64,000 bases of DNA from Pseudolysinimonas yzui (GCF_014653215.1 NZ_BNAI01000002.1:186001-250000); one strand, 5' to 3'. Numbered from the stretch's first letter, positions 1-8,307 are shown. The notes: generated from the letters alone by a model not told the origin. Program-made: numbers and translations.

Positions 1-190
1 CGTCCACGGCATCCCGAACCGCCTTCGCATCGTCGAGCATGCCGAGCTCGGCCTTGTTCGGCGCGTGCACCGTCGGCAGGTCGATCGCGACGACGGTGCG
101 GCCCTTCGCCTCGAGCAGCGGGCGGACCGCATCCCAGCACCAGGCACCGTGCCAGGCGCCGTGCACGAGCAAAATGGTCGGGTTCGACAT
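1..190 (-). CDS. alpha/beta hydrolase, N-terminal fragment
   Basis: The 63 visible codons run off the window edge. The ATG at 188-190 is preceded by a good ribosome site (GGAGGAG). The protein opens with a first beta strand and oxyanion segment, ILLVHGAWHGAWCWD, followed by a second strand VVAIDLPT. This is the typical start of the alpha/beta hydrolase fold used by esterases and related hydrolases of the cytoplasm. The catalytic Ser, Asp and His lie outside the window, so substrate and activity cannot be judged. It is divergent from the AraC-type regulator at 274, separated by 83 bases, so that regulator may control it. The family call is firm and the function open. Confidence 0.75.
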   Translation of the reverse strand, partial: MSNPTILLVHGAWHGAWCWDAVRPLLEAKGRTVVAIDLPTVHAPNKAELGMLDDAKAVRDAVD

Positions 191-273
191 GTTCTCCTCC
201 TTGAGTGGGTTGTCGTTCGAGGGCAGGATAGGCAGCGCCCGAGATGCCGGTCTCTGGCCGGGAGCGAGAATCG

Positions 274-1221
274 ATGACGATGAGCGAAGCTGCCGCTGCC
301 CCCGTGCACGCCCGCACGAGCGACGTGCCCGAGGCGGAGCGCTTCGACTACTTCCGGGATGCCCTGAGCGACGTGTACCTCGGCATCCGCACCGAATGGT
401 CGGGGACGGGTGTCTTCGATGCCGCGTTCGACTCCTACCCGGTCGACGGCGACGTGCTCGCCCACATGTGGGCGCCGGGGCACGTCGGTCGCCGCGGCTC
501 GGCGCTCGTGAAGCAGCGCCCCGACGAAGCCGTCTACCTGAACCTCAGCACATCGGGCGATCACACCGTGAGCCACCTCGATCGTGCCTGGCAGCTCGGC
601 CGCGGGATGCCGATCCTGCTCGACAGCGAGTCGCCCTTCGTCGTCGACTTCGCCGACCGGGCCCGCTTCCGCCTGTACTCGCTGCGCATCGAGAAGCGCC
701 CCGGATTCGAGCCGACCCGCCGCGACGTGCTGCGCATCAACGAGCAGCTCACGCGCACGACATCCGGTCGAGCCCTCGCGACGCAAGCCCGGCTGATGTG
801 CGCCGAGATCGAGGCGGGCCGCCCGGAGGTCGCTGCGGCGATGGCCGCGCCGGTGCGCGCCTTGCTGCGAGTGCTCGCCGGCTCCCCGGACGACCCCGAA
901 ACCCGTCTCGACGAGTTCAAAGCCGTCGCCCGGGCCCGGCTGACCGCGCCCGACCTCCGGGCGGACGAGGTGGCTGCCGCGTTCGGGCTCACCGGCCGCA
1001 CGGTGCAGTCGGCGTTCCAGGTCGCGGGCGAGACGTTCGGCGCCTGGCTGCTCGCCGAGCGACTCGATCTCGCATGCGAGCGACTCGTCTCACCGGCCTG
1101 GCGGCGACGTGGTGTCGCTGCGATCGCCGCGGCGTGCGGGTTCCGCGATCCGACCCACTTCCACCGGGCGTTCCGCACGCGATTCGGAATGACGCCAGGC
1201 GAGCTGCGCGCCGGGCGGTAG
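274..1221 (+). CDS. AraC family transcriptional regulator
   Basis: This 315-residue protein has a variable N-terminal sensing half and a C-terminal AraC-type double helix-turn-helix at about residues 215-310. The second HTH ends with the family signature CGFRDPTHFHRAFRTRFGM-TPGE. The N-terminal half resembles AraC-binding-like domains that precede HTH_18, rather than the cupin of classical AraC. The ATG at 274 is chosen because GGGAGCG lies just upstream and the residues from an earlier ATG (244) look unstructured. It is divergent from the alpha/beta hydrolase fragment at 190, which is a plausible target by arrangement only. The effector is unknown. Confidence 0.85.
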   Translation: MTMSEAAAAPVHARTSDVPEAERFDYFRDALSDVYLGIRTEWSGTGVFDAAFDSYPVDGDVLAHMWAPGHVGRRGSALVKQRPDEAVYLNLSTSGDHTVSHLDRAWQLGRGMPILLDSESPFVVDFADRARFRLYSLRIEKRPGFEPTRRDVLRINEQLTRTTSGRALATQARLMCAEIEAGRPEVAAAMAAPVRALLRVLAGSPDDPETRLDEFKAVARARLTAPDLRADEVAAAFGLTGRTVQSAFQVAGETFGAWLLAERLDLACERLVSPAWRRRGVAAIAAACGFRDPTHFHRAFRTRFGMTPGELRAGR

Positions 1222-1233
1222 CGCGTCATCCGG

Positions 1234-1262
1234 TCGAACCCCGGTCGCCCGGATGCTAAAGT
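1234..1262 (+). promoter_or_regulatory. putative promoter of tRNA-Thr/tRNA-Met
   Basis: A good -10 hexamer TAAAGT lies at 1257-1262, with a weak -35 candidate TCGAAC at 1234-1239 and a 17-base spacer. It sits 29 bases before the mature tRNA-Thr 5' end, and the downstream tRNA-Met has no obvious promoter of its own. The assignment rests on the -10 and position. Confidence 0.4.
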
Positions 1263-1291
1263 CTCCTGGTGCCTCGGCAAGTTCGAGGCGT

Positions 1292-1363
<72 letters not shown>

Positions 1364-1407
1364 CGGCGCTTCCGTCGGTGCTCCGTGCGGCGGGGGAAGC
1401 TGCCCTT

Positions 1408-1481
1408 GGCTGAGTAGCTCAGTTGGTTAGAGCGCACGACTCATAATCGTGAGGTCGCGGGATCGTGCCCCGCCTCAGCTA
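1408..1481 (+). tRNA. tRNA-Met(CAT), elongator type
   Basis: The 74-base cloverleaf has acceptor GGCTGAG against CTCAGCT (one terminal G-T pair), a D-arm, and anticodon stem CACGA/TCGTG with loop CTCATAA and anticodon CAT. The T-stem is GCGGG/CCCGC. The G at position 1 pairing with T and the absence of three G-C pairs in the anticodon stem argue against an initiator. The T-loop reads ATCGTGC rather than TTCRANY, so both the usual T54 and A58 are replaced. A decayed copy of the 5' two-thirds of this gene lies at 2420. Confidence 0.9.
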
Positions 1482-1503
1482 CCGAAGCGAGTTCTCGCCA
1501 CGC

Positions 1504-2328
1504 TCAGGATTCGACGGTCGCTGCCGGTTCGACGACCGCCGCGGACTCATCGGCCACGACGCGCTCGACGTCCGATCGTCGGCCGCGGAGCCTCGATCGG
1601 CGGATCAGGCTGATCGCGATCGTGCCGACGATCATCGCCGCGCCGCCGATCCCGATCAACGTGCGCACGTCGAAGCCACCGTCGGGATCGAAGAGGACGG
1701 CCCAGATCGCGACGAGGGTCGCTCCCACCGTGAGAAGGAGGACGACGAGGGCCGTCCCCGCTCGTCGGCGAGAGTGGCCGAACACCATCACGGCACCCGC
1801 GATATCGACGACGAACACGAGAAGCAGGAGGGTGTAGAGCACGGTCACCCCGATCCCGATGGAGCGCTCGCGTCGCAGTCGCGCGATCGCGGCGAACCCG
1901 TAGATCGACGTCGAGAGCAGCAGCAGATAGGTGAGTATCGTGCCGGCGATGACGATCGGAACCACGAAGGGGAGGAGGAAGATTCCGATCGCGCGGAGGC
2001 TCAGGGCGAGGACGCCGACAGCGACGAGAAGCAGCAGGGCAAAGTTGATGAGATAGAACGGGATCGCGGCGAGCTTGACGAGGAGGACGCCGGATGCCAG
2101 TTCTCGAGTTCTGCCTGACCGGATCTTCTTGACGCTGTCGACGATGACGAGGACCGTCACGATGAGCAGTGCGAGGTTCCACACCGCCACGGCCGCGATC
2201 AGGATGTACAGGATCACCTCGGGCCCCGAGGACTCCGACAGGACGGGTGACGCCCAGACCAAGGCGACCGGGATGGCGACGTAGCCGATCGCGCCGAGGA
2301 TCATCACGCCGGCCTGAACAAATCTCAT
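1504..2328 (-). CDS. multi-pass membrane protein of unknown function
   Basis: The 274-residue product is built mostly of hydrophobic stretches, with about seven membrane segments. These include an N-terminal one starting at VMILGAIGYVAIPVALVWA and others around the middle and C-terminus, joined by short charged loops such as KKIRSGRTRE and RLRRERS. The C-terminal tail is cytoplasmic-looking and rich in E and V. The ATG at 2328 is chosen. A TTG three codons earlier is equally possible, and neither has a clear ribosome site. I do not recognise a family. It lies between an intact tRNA-Met and its decayed copy, where related genomes often keep other genes. Confidence 0.6.
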   Translation of the reverse strand: MRFVQAGVMILGAIGYVAIPVALVWASPVLSESSGPEVILYILIAAVAVWNLALLIVTVLVIVDSVKKIRSGRTRELASGVLLVKLAAIPFYLINFALLLLVAVGVLALSLRAIGIFLLPFVVPIVIAGTILTYLLLLSTSIYGFAAIARLRRERSIGIGVTVLYTLLLLVFVVDIAGAVMVFGHSRRRAGTALVVLLLTVGATLVAIWAVLFDPDGGFDVRTLIGIGGAAMIVGTIAISLIRRSRLRGRRSDVERVVADESAAVVEPAATVES

Positions 2329-2419
2329 AGAGCACAACGTAGGGGACGAGCGGGGCGCGGACAGTGGAGGCAGCCCCCGGATCCGCGTCAGAGTTCGACG
2401 GTGTTCGGGGGCAGCCCTC

Positions 2420-2468
2420 GGCTCAGTACCTCAGGTGATCAGAGCGCACTACTCACAATCGTGAGGTT
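2420..2468 (+). pseudogene. decayed partial copy of tRNA-Met
   Basis: About 49 bases match the intact tRNA-Met at 1408 with roughly nine substitutions, from the acceptor 5' strand through the D-arm and anticodon arm. The similarity stops in the variable loop, so T-arm and acceptor 3' strand are absent. The anticodon loop has become CTCACAA and stem pairs are broken, so it cannot work as a tRNA. It lies 4 bases beyond the stop codon of the CWB2 gene at 2473. Confidence 0.75.
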
Positions 2469-2472
2469 CCGA

Positions 2473-4359
2473 TCAGCACGAAGTCAGGTCGAACACCGAT
2501 TGGGTGAGTCGGTCGGGTCCGCCGACGAGGGTGACCTGGGTGACGCCGATGGTGGTGAGTTCGGCCAGCACGGCGGCGGGGACGCAGCTGGTGGGTGCCA
2601 GGAACAGTGGTGCTTTGATCTGTCCGGCGAGGGCGGATGCGGCGAGTGCGTCGGGGAAGGCGAGTCCGGTGGCGATGATCGCGCGGCGGGCGCTGTCGGC
2701 GCCGAAGACGGCGTGGTTGATCTCGTAGGCGGTGCCGAAGCGGTCCGCGCCGGTGAGTCGGGTCGCGCCGAGCTGGGTGACGATCCCGTCGGAGACCATG
2801 TTCGATCCGCCGACGACGGTGATGTTGACGGCGCCGAGGTCGGCCAGCACGTCGAGGGTGGCTTGGTCGACGGTCGGCTGGGTGCCGTTGACGAGGATCA
2901 CCGGGGCGCCGAAGCTGGCGCCGGCGGCGCCGGCGGCGAGGGCGTCGGGGAAATTGAGGCCGGTGGCGATGTAGACGTCGGTGGCGCCGCCGCCGTTCGC
3001 CGCGGTGTCGAAGGCGTCGATCGCGATGTTGCGGGAGGTCTCGAACCGGTTGGCGCCCGAGATGCGGTCGGTGGGCGCGATCGTGTTCAGGTCGGCGAGG
3101 ATCGCGGCGGAGACGCGGTCGGTGCCGCCGACGACGACGATGCGAGCCGGGTCGAGACGCACGATCTCGGCGCGCACCGCGGCCGGCATCGTCACGGGGT
3201 CGGTCAGCAGCACGGGGCCGTTCAAGTGCGCCGCCGCCGGCCCGGCGGCGAGGGCGTCGGGGAAGGCGAGACCGGTCGAGACGTAGACGACCTCAGCGCC
3301 GCCCGGGAAGCCCTCCTGCGAGATCTCCACCCCCGTGCCGTACCGGTTCGTTCCCGTGAGCCGGATCACCGGATCCGCGACCAGCCACATCTCGTTGGCG
3401 TACTGGCTCACGAGCAGACCGTTTCCGGTGGGCATCGCGGCGATGTGAAACGGGGAGGTCAGCGCGACATAGTCCTGGGTTCCGGTCGCCAGATCGATGC
3501 GGGAGATCCCGTCCCCGTCACCAGGGTTGTCGTAGAGCATGGCGTAGAGGGTCGCGCCGTCAGGCGAGATGTCGACGTGTGCCGTGATGACCGAGGTGGT
3601 GATCGTGTCGATCGCCGCCAGGTCGGTCGGGTCGGAGGTATCGAGCTCGACGATGCTCGTGGAGTAGGTGGAGACATAGCCGCGCGAGCCGTCGGGGGTG
3701 AGGCCTATCGTGGTCGGCTGCCCGCCGACGGCGATCGAGTCGAGCAGGGCGTGCGTGGAGGCGTCGAAGGCGATGACCGATCCGCCGTAGTCGACGACCC
3801 AGAACACCGCTCCGTCGGGGCTCAGTTCGATCTCTTGAGGGTTGCTCAGTCCCGTTATCGTGGTATCGACCGTGCGGGTCGCCACGTCGACGATCGAGAT
3901 GGAACTGGCGCCGTAGTTGGTGATCCACACCTTGCTGCCGTCGGCGGTGAAGGCCCCGTCGAACGGGAAGTTGGCAGTGACGACCGGGGCACCGAGGGTG
4001 GTGTTCGTCGCGGGGTCGAAGAATTGGATCTCGTCGCTGCTGAGGCTCGTGGCGAGACCGACCGATCCGTCAGGTGACAAGACCGTATTCGTCGGATCGG
4101 TACCGACCCCGAACGTCGTGATCGTGCTGAACGTGATCAGGTCGACGACGGTGACCGAGTCGTTGTTCCGGTTCGCCAAGTAGGCAGTCGTGCCGTCGGC
4201 AGAGACCGTGAGCCCGGCCCAACCGGAGAGCGTCGCATAGTCCTCGATCGGCTCGAACGCAACGGCCGACAGCGGGGCGAGCAGGACGGCGCCGACGGCG
4301 AGCGTCACGGGTGCGGTGATGCGGGTGATCACTCGGGTGCGACGGGTAGGCCGAGACAT
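2473..4359 (-). CDS. secreted beta-propeller protein with three cell-wall-binding (CWB2) repeats
   Basis: This is a 628-residue exported protein. A signal peptide (about residues 1-34, ending PLSAVAF) is followed by a YVTN-type propeller region to about residue 325, with repeated motifs such as VVDLIT, ISIVDVAT and VIAFDAS. Three CWB2 repeats (PF04122 type) then run to the end. Each opens with R(L/I)(T/S)G(T/A)(N/D)R and contains TGL(A/N)FPDALAA and VVGG or LVGG. CWB2 repeats bind wall polymers noncovalently, so the propeller is displayed at the surface. The ATG at 4359 has CAGGAG seven bases upstream, and earlier in-frame codons would spoil the signal peptide. The propeller ligand is unknown. 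Confidence 0.85.
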   Translation of the reverse strand: MSRPTRRTRVITRITAPVTLAVGAVLLAPLSAVAFEPIEDYATLSGWAGLTVSADGTTAYLANRNNDSVTVVDLITFSTITTFGVGTDPTNTVLSPDGSVGLATSLSSDEIQFFDPATNTTLGAPVVTANFPFDGAFTADGSKVWITNYGASSISIVDVATRTVDTTITGLSNPQEIELSPDGAVFWVVDYGGSVIAFDASTHALLDSIAVGGQPTTIGLTPDGSRGYVSTYSTSIVELDTSDPTDLAAIDTITTSVITAHVDISPDGATLYAMLYDNPGDGDGISRIDLATGTQDYVALTSPFHIAAMPTGNGLLVSQYANEMWLVADPVIRLTGTNRYGTGVEISQEGFPGGAEVVYVSTGLAFPDALAAGPAAAHLNGPVLLTDPVTMPAAVRAEIVRLDPARIVVVGGTDRVSAAILADLNTIAPTDRISGANRFETSRNIAIDAFDTAANGGGATDVYIATGLNFPDALAAGAAGASFGAPVILVNGTQPTVDQATLDVLADLGAVNITVVGGSNMVSDGIVTQLGATRLTGADRFGTAYEINHAVFGADSARRAIIATGLAFPDALAASALAGQIKAPLFLAPTSCVPAAVLAELTTIGVTQVTLVGGPDRLTQSVFDLTSC

Positions 4360-4399
4360 TGATGACTCCTGATCGGTACGGGCGGCGACGGTCGTTGCG

Positions 4400-4428
4400 A
4401 ACCTAGCGCAGCAAGGTGGCCCCGTAAA
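4400..4428 (-). promoter_or_regulatory. putative promoter of the CWB2 surface gene
   Basis: Read on the minus strand, TTTACG (4423-4428) and TAGGTT (4400-4405) are separated by 17 bases and lie about 40 bases before the ATG at 4359. The match is moderate and the spacing ideal. Confidence 0.45.
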
Positions 4429-4504
4429 CTTAGCGTTGTTCAGCAACTCCGCCGGGAGCCGTCACGACCTGTTCCGCGAGGTATCGTCGGCGCCGTCGCT
4501 TCCG

Positions 4505-4936
4505 TCAGGTGTAGATCGCCCCGCTGGGGTAATCGGCGCTCGCCACGCGGCGCCCCTCGACGCTGTCGGGCGTGAGTCGCATGAAGACGCGTTTCGATCC
4601 CGCCGCCCAGCTCACCAGCTCGAGCGCTCCGGACCCGACGATCTCGGCCTGATCGGTCAGCATGTCGATGCGGCCGCGGATGACGATGCTCCAGTGCCCG
4701 TCGTCGTCGGCGCTCTGGGCACCGAATGCGGCGTGCGGCTGCACCTCGAGGGCGGCCACCTTGGTGCCGGGCGCGCTCCGGAACAGGAGGGTGCGGCCGT
4801 CGACGAGGTAGTTCACGGGGAACAGGTCGGGTCGGCCGGCGGCCGCGGTCGCGAGCATCCCCACCCCCGAGCGGCGCAGAAGATTCCAGCACTCGTCGGT
4901 GCTCACCCGGCTGATCACAGGGGGGTTCTCATCCAT
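4505..4936 (-). CDS. pyridoxamine 5'-phosphate oxidase-like flavin/F420-binding protein
   Basis: The 143-residue protein has the compact split-barrel layout of the PNPOx-like family. N-terminal STDECWNLLRRSGVGMLAT is followed by a barrel core RPDLFPVNYLVDGRTLLFR and then WSIVIRGRIDML. Small actinobacterial members of this group bind FMN, F420 or heme, and are usually of unknown substrate; true PdxH enzymes are longer. The ATG at 4936 is the only reasonable start, though no clear ribosome site precedes it, so the message may be leaderless. It stands alone, upstream of and in the same direction as the CWB2 gene. Confidence 0.8.
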   Translation of the reverse strand: MDENPPVISRVSTDECWNLLRRSGVGMLATAAAGRPDLFPVNYLVDGRTLLFRSAPGTKVAALEVQPHAAFGAQSADDDGHWSIVIRGRIDMLTDQAEIVGSGALELVSWAAGSKRVFMRLTPDSVEGRRVASADYPSGAIYT

Positions 4937-5067
4937 GCGGCCAGGTTCGTCGCCGCGACGACCGCCCCCCAGAGTCGAAGGTCCCACCGTCCCGGGCACG
5001 GTCAGGGTGCGCGCCGACGTAGTCTCGTTCCCTGCCACCCGTTCCCTGTCGCCAGGAGGCCATCGCG

Positions 5068-5943
5068 ATGCCGCACCAGCCCGACACCATCGTCGAGTAC
5101 CCCGCGGGGGCGCTGTCGTCGCGGGGGACCGTGCTGGCGACGCTGCCGCTCCCGGAGGGGCTCGGCGTGGTACTCGACCGCACCGCCGTGCACGCCGTCG
5201 ACGCCGGGTGGCCCGACCAGCCCGCCGACCGCGGGCTTCTCGCCGCGCATCCGATCCGTGACGCGATCGTCGGCGCGATCGACGGTGCGGCCGACGGCGG
5301 CGACATCCTGATCGGCCGCGACATCCCGGTGCGCACGGGTGCCGACGGCTGGTCGTTCGTCGTCGTGCACGTGCTCGACCCCGATGCCGCCGTGCAGGTC
5401 GGCGACGACGTCGAGGTGACCGTCGACGCGAGGTACCGCCGTGCCCTCTCGGCCGGGCACACCGCGTGCCACCTCGCGTCGCTCGCCCTCGACGCCGCGC
5501 TCGCGGCCGCGTGGACGAAGGAGGTGCCCGCCGACGCTCTCGGCGCCCCCGGCTTCGACGCGCTCGCCTGTGCGTCGTCGCGCATCCACGAGTTCGGCTC
5601 GACCGACGTGTACCGGGTCGGAAAGTCACTGCGCAAGCGGGGCTTCGACGCAGCGTCCCTCGACCAGCTCGACGCGGTCGAGGATGCCGCCAACGCCCGG
5701 CTCGCCGAATGGGTCGCGACCGGCGCCGGCATCCGCATCGATCGCGACGGTGACGGCCTCGGCGACCGTCGCCGCTGGGTGTGCGAGCTGCCCGGCGGCG
5801 ACGCCGTCATCCCCTGCGGGGGAACCCATCTCACCTCCCTCGGCGAGCTCGCCGCCGTGCGGGTCGAGCTGGCGCGGGAGGATGTCGAGGGCGGTATCGC
5901 GCTCACGATGACCACCACCGCGACCCCCGCCGCGCAGGCCTAG
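5068..5943 (+). CDS. AlaX-like alanyl-tRNA editing hydrolase
   Basis: The 291-residue protein carries the paired zinc motifs of the alanyl/threonyl-tRNA editing fold: HxxxH at H131/H135 (AGHTACHLAS) and CxxxH at C250/H254 (IPCGGTHL). Free-standing AlaX proteins hydrolyse mischarged Ser- or Gly-tRNA(Ala). The N-terminal 115 residues form the extra barrel seen in longer AlaX types. The start is secured by an AGGAGG at 5055-5060. It is followed after 9 bases by the SGNH hydrolase gene, whose -10 element overlaps this stop codon. Family assignment is firm, and the exact mischarged substrate is inferred. Confidence 0.82.
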   Translation: MPHQPDTIVEYPAGALSSRGTVLATLPLPEGLGVVLDRTAVHAVDAGWPDQPADRGLLAAHPIRDAIVGAIDGAADGGDILIGRDIPVRTGADGWSFVVVHVLDPDAAVQVGDDVEVTVDARYRRALSAGHTACHLASLALDAALAAAWTKEVPADALGAPGFDALACASSRIHEFGSTDVYRVGKSLRKRGFDAASLDQLDAVEDAANARLAEWVATGAGIRIDRDGDGLGDRRRWVCELPGGDAVIPCGGTHLTSLGELAAVRVELAREDVEGGIALTMTTTATPAAQA

Positions 5944-5952
5944 GGTCGTCGA

Positions 5953-6720
5953 GTGGGTTCCGTACGGTATGTCGCAATCGGCGACTCGTTCACCGAAGGC
6001 GTCGGCGACGAGCCCGAGCCCGGCGTCGTGCGCGGTTGGGCCGACCTGGTCGCGCAGGGCTGGGCGGATGCCACGCGCGGCCCGATCGAGTACGCCAACC
6101 TGGCGATTCGCGGCAAACTCGCCCGGCCGATCATCGACGAGCAGCTCGAGCCTGCCCTTGCCCTGCGTCCGACGCACCTGTCGTTCAACGGCGGCGGCAA
6201 CGACATGCTGCGGCCGCGCACGCCGCTCGCCGACATCGCGGACGCCTTCGAGCACGTGCTGCGGCGCTGCGACGAAGAAGGCGTGACGTTCATCCTGCTG
6301 AGCGGAGCCAACCCGTCGCGGCAGCTGCCGCTCGGGGGGCTCGTGCAGCGCCGCGGCGACGAGCTGTCGCGCATCGTCGAGGGCCGGTTCGCCGGTCGGG
6401 ATGACGTCATCCGCGCCCTCAACTGGCCCGACCGCGAACTCGCCGGTCCCGACTTCTGGGCGCCCGACCGCCTGCACCTCAACTCACGGGGCCATCATCG
6501 GGTCGCCGCCCGGGTGCTCACCGCACTGGGGCTCGAGCCGCCGGCGGAGTGGTGGGACTACACCGAGCTTCCGGCGCCCGAACGGCTGGGTCGCGCCGAG
6601 TACCTCCGCGAGCATCTCGCCCCGTGGGTGCGCCGCCGCCTCGCGGGCACCTCGTCGGGCGACGGCCGGGAACCGAAGTACCCGCGGTTCACGACGGTTC
6701 TGCCGACGCTGGCGGGCTGA
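5953..6720 (+). CDS. SGNH/GDSL-family hydrolase
   Basis: This 255-residue protein shows the ordered SGNH blocks: GDS at residues 10-12 (GDSFTEG, with Ser12 as nucleophile), the GGGND block with Asn83, and a C-terminal DRLH block at 172-175 supplying Asp and His. There is no signal peptide, so it is a cytoplasmic esterase or lipase of unknown substrate. The GTG start has no ribosome site. Instead TAGGGT (5941-5946) lies six bases upstream, as expected for a leaderless transcript. Its 3' end overlaps the convergent gene at 6689 by 32 bases. Confidence 0.85.
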   Translation: MGSVRYVAIGDSFTEGVGDEPEPGVVRGWADLVAQGWADATRGPIEYANLAIRGKLARPIIDEQLEPALALRPTHLSFNGGGNDMLRPRTPLADIADAFEHVLRRCDEEGVTFILLSGANPSRQLPLGGLVQRRGDELSRIVEGRFAGRDDVIRALNWPDRELAGPDFWAPDRLHLNSRGHHRVAARVLTALGLEPPAEWWDYTELPAPERLGRAEYLREHLAPWVRRRLAGTSSGDGREPKYPRFTTVLPTLAG

Positions 6721-7273
6721 CCGCCTCGGCGGAGAGCGCCGCGAGGTCGTCGACGAGACCTGCGAGGCCGGCCGCACGTTCCTCGGGGTCGACGGTGGCG
6801 CGCGCGCTCGGGTCGTGGCGGGCGGTCGTGATCTCCTCGAGGGCGCTCTGCCGCGCCTCACCGACGAGCTGCAACACGGCATCCTCATCGGTCGCGATCT
6901 CCCGCAGGCGGGTCGCGATTCTCCGCAGGATCCGGATGCGGCGCTTCAGCACCGGGGCATCGCGCGCGCGGTAGTCGTCGGGAGTGAGAGCCCGGCCGCG
7001 CTTCTTCTTGGTGTCGGCCCGCACCCGCTCGAGGCGTGTCGCGTCGGCCTCGTTCTCGCCCGCGAGCAGCTCGAATTCCCGAGCGACCGCATCGCGCCAC
7101 CACTGTTCGTCGAAGTCGGCGTGCTCGCGCAGGGCCCGCACGATCAGCAGATTCTTCACCGCGATGCGCACCGCCGCGGTCGCGAGCAGCACGGCATCCG
7201 TGACCACATCCGACTTGCGCGAGCGGGCCGAGAACACGCCCTCACCGCGCGCGCCTCGCCGTCCTGTCGCCAC
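6689..7273 (-). CDS. conserved hypothetical helical protein
   Basis: The predicted 194-residue product is rich in Arg, Ala and Glu and looks all-helical, with a hydrophobic helix TDAVLLATAAVRIAVKNLL near the N-terminus and long charged helices after it (KKKRGRALT, RRIRILRRIATRLREIATD). I recognise no catalytic motif. The GTG at 7273 is chosen because AGGATCGGGG precedes it. The longer ATG option at 7309 would overlap the start codon of the divergent DUF2510 gene. The 3' end overlaps the SGNH gene tail. Function is unknown. Confidence 0.6.
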   Translation of the reverse strand: MATGRRGARGEGVFSARSRKSDVVTDAVLLATAAVRIAVKNLLIVRALREHADFDEQWWRDAVAREFELLAGENEADATRLERVRADTKKKRGRALTPDDYRARDAPVLKRRIRILRRIATRLREIATDEDAVLQLVGEARQSALEEITTARHDPSARATVDPEERAAGLAGLVDDLAALSAEAVSPPASAEPS

Positions 7274-7307
7274 GGCCCCGATCCTACGGGCGTCGTATGC
7301 TCGCCCC

Positions 7308-7931
7308 ATGAGCGCACCAGGGACGAGTGCCCCCGCCGGCTGGTACCCCGACTCCGCGAACCCCGGACGCGGCCGCTACTGGAACGGGATCGCCTGGACC
7401 GACCTGTACCACACGCCCGGGCAGCCGTTCCCGGCGGGCGCCGAACCGAAGGCCCCTCCCGGCACCGACGGCACCACGGTGTGGATCTGGCTGGTGGTGT
7501 TCGTGCCGTTGCTGCCGATGCTCATGCTGCTGTTCGTGCCATGGGGGTCGATGTTCGACATCGACCTCACCGGGCGGTACCCCGGCATGATGGGCATGTC
7601 CGACCTCTTCCTCTCGCCCTTCTATTGGGGAGCGGCGGTGTTGTCGTGGGTGGTCTATGGGCTCTCCGTCTTCTTCGCCTATCGCGACGTCAAGGAACTC
7701 ACCGCCCGGGGTGTTCCGCGGCCCTTCCATTGGGCGTTCGCGTTTCTCAGCAGCCTGGTCTACGCCATCGGCCGGTCGGTGGTCGTGGCTCGCCGCACGG
7801 GTAAGGGGTACGCGCCGATCTGGGTCGAGGCGGGCGTGGTGCTGCTCAACTTCGTCATTCTGGGCGTGATCTTCGCGGCGATGTTCAGCGGAATGGCCGA
7901 GCTCTTCGACTCGCTCCGCTCATACCGGTGA
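7308..7931 (+). CDS. DUF2510 domain membrane protein
   Basis: The 207-residue protein starts with a DUF2510 module at residues 10-33 (AGWYPDS, GRYWNGIAWT), a small actinobacterial domain found at the cytoplasmic end of many membrane proteins. Four hydrophobic segments follow (about 52-75, 97-120, 137-155, 168-195). The ATG at 7308 has TATGCT six bases upstream and no ribosome site, indicating a leaderless start. The stop overlaps the GTG of the next gene by four bases (GTGA), so the two are translationally coupled. Its role is unknown. Confidence 0.78.
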   Translation: MSAPGTSAPAGWYPDSANPGRGRYWNGIAWTDLYHTPGQPFPAGAEPKAPPGTDGTTVWIWLVVFVPLLPMLMLLFVPWGSMFDIDLTGRYPGMMGMSDLFLSPFYWGAAVLSWVVYGLSVFFAYRDVKELTARGVPRPFHWAFAFLSSLVYAIGRSVVVARRTGKGYAPIWVEAGVVLLNFVILGVIFAAMFSGMAELFDSLRSYR

Positions 7932-8278
7932 CCGCGACGACGATCGACGAGTACCTCGCGGGGTACGACGGCGAGGTGCGTGACCGGCTCGAACGGGTGC
8001 GGGCCGCCATCCACTCGGTGCTGCCCGACGCCGAGGAGTCGATCAAGTACGGGATGCCGGCCGTCACGATCCGCGGTCGGCACCACCTCTACTTCGCGGC
8101 GTGGAAGAAGCACATCGGGTTCTACCCGGTTTACCGCTCCGACGATCCGATCGAGACCGAGATCGCGCCCTACCGCGACGCGAAGGACACCCTGCAGTTC
8201 CCGTACACCCAGGAACAGCCTGATGACCTCATCGCGCGGGTGACCGCACACCTCGCCGGTGTCGGTGGTGCTGCGTAG
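7928..8278 (+). CDS. DUF1801 / YdhG-like protein
   Basis: The 116-residue protein matches the iron-chaperone-like YdhG/DUF1801 fold. An N-terminal helix IDEYLAGYDGEVRDRLERVR is followed by the core PDAEESIKYGMPAVTIRG, then HHLYFAAWKKHIGFYPV, and a closing segment with KDTLQFPYTQ. Members are small cytoplasmic proteins whose biochemical role is poorly defined. The GTG start overlaps the preceding stop by four bases, which fixes the start and implies an operon with the DUF2510 protein. Confidence 0.82.
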   Translation: MTATTIDEYLAGYDGEVRDRLERVRAAIHSVLPDAEESIKYGMPAVTIRGRHHLYFAAWKKHIGFYPVYRSDDPIETEIAPYRDAKDTLQFPYTQEQPDDLIARVTAHLAGVGGAA

Positions 8279-8307
8279 AGTTGCGGTAGCGCGACACGCC
8301 GAAATCA

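Noticed and set aside
1465-2118. 217-residue acidic frame on the plus strand opposite the membrane protein
   Set aside because: It begins inside tRNA-Met and is low-complexity Asp/Glu/Arg sequence, the usual antisense of hydrophobic GC-rich coding DNA.
1482-2468. Small integrated mobile element bounded by tRNA-Met and its fragment
   Set aside because: No integrase or excisionase lies between, and the fragment is the 5' rather than the 3' part of the tRNA, unlike usual att scars. It is kept only as a decayed copy.
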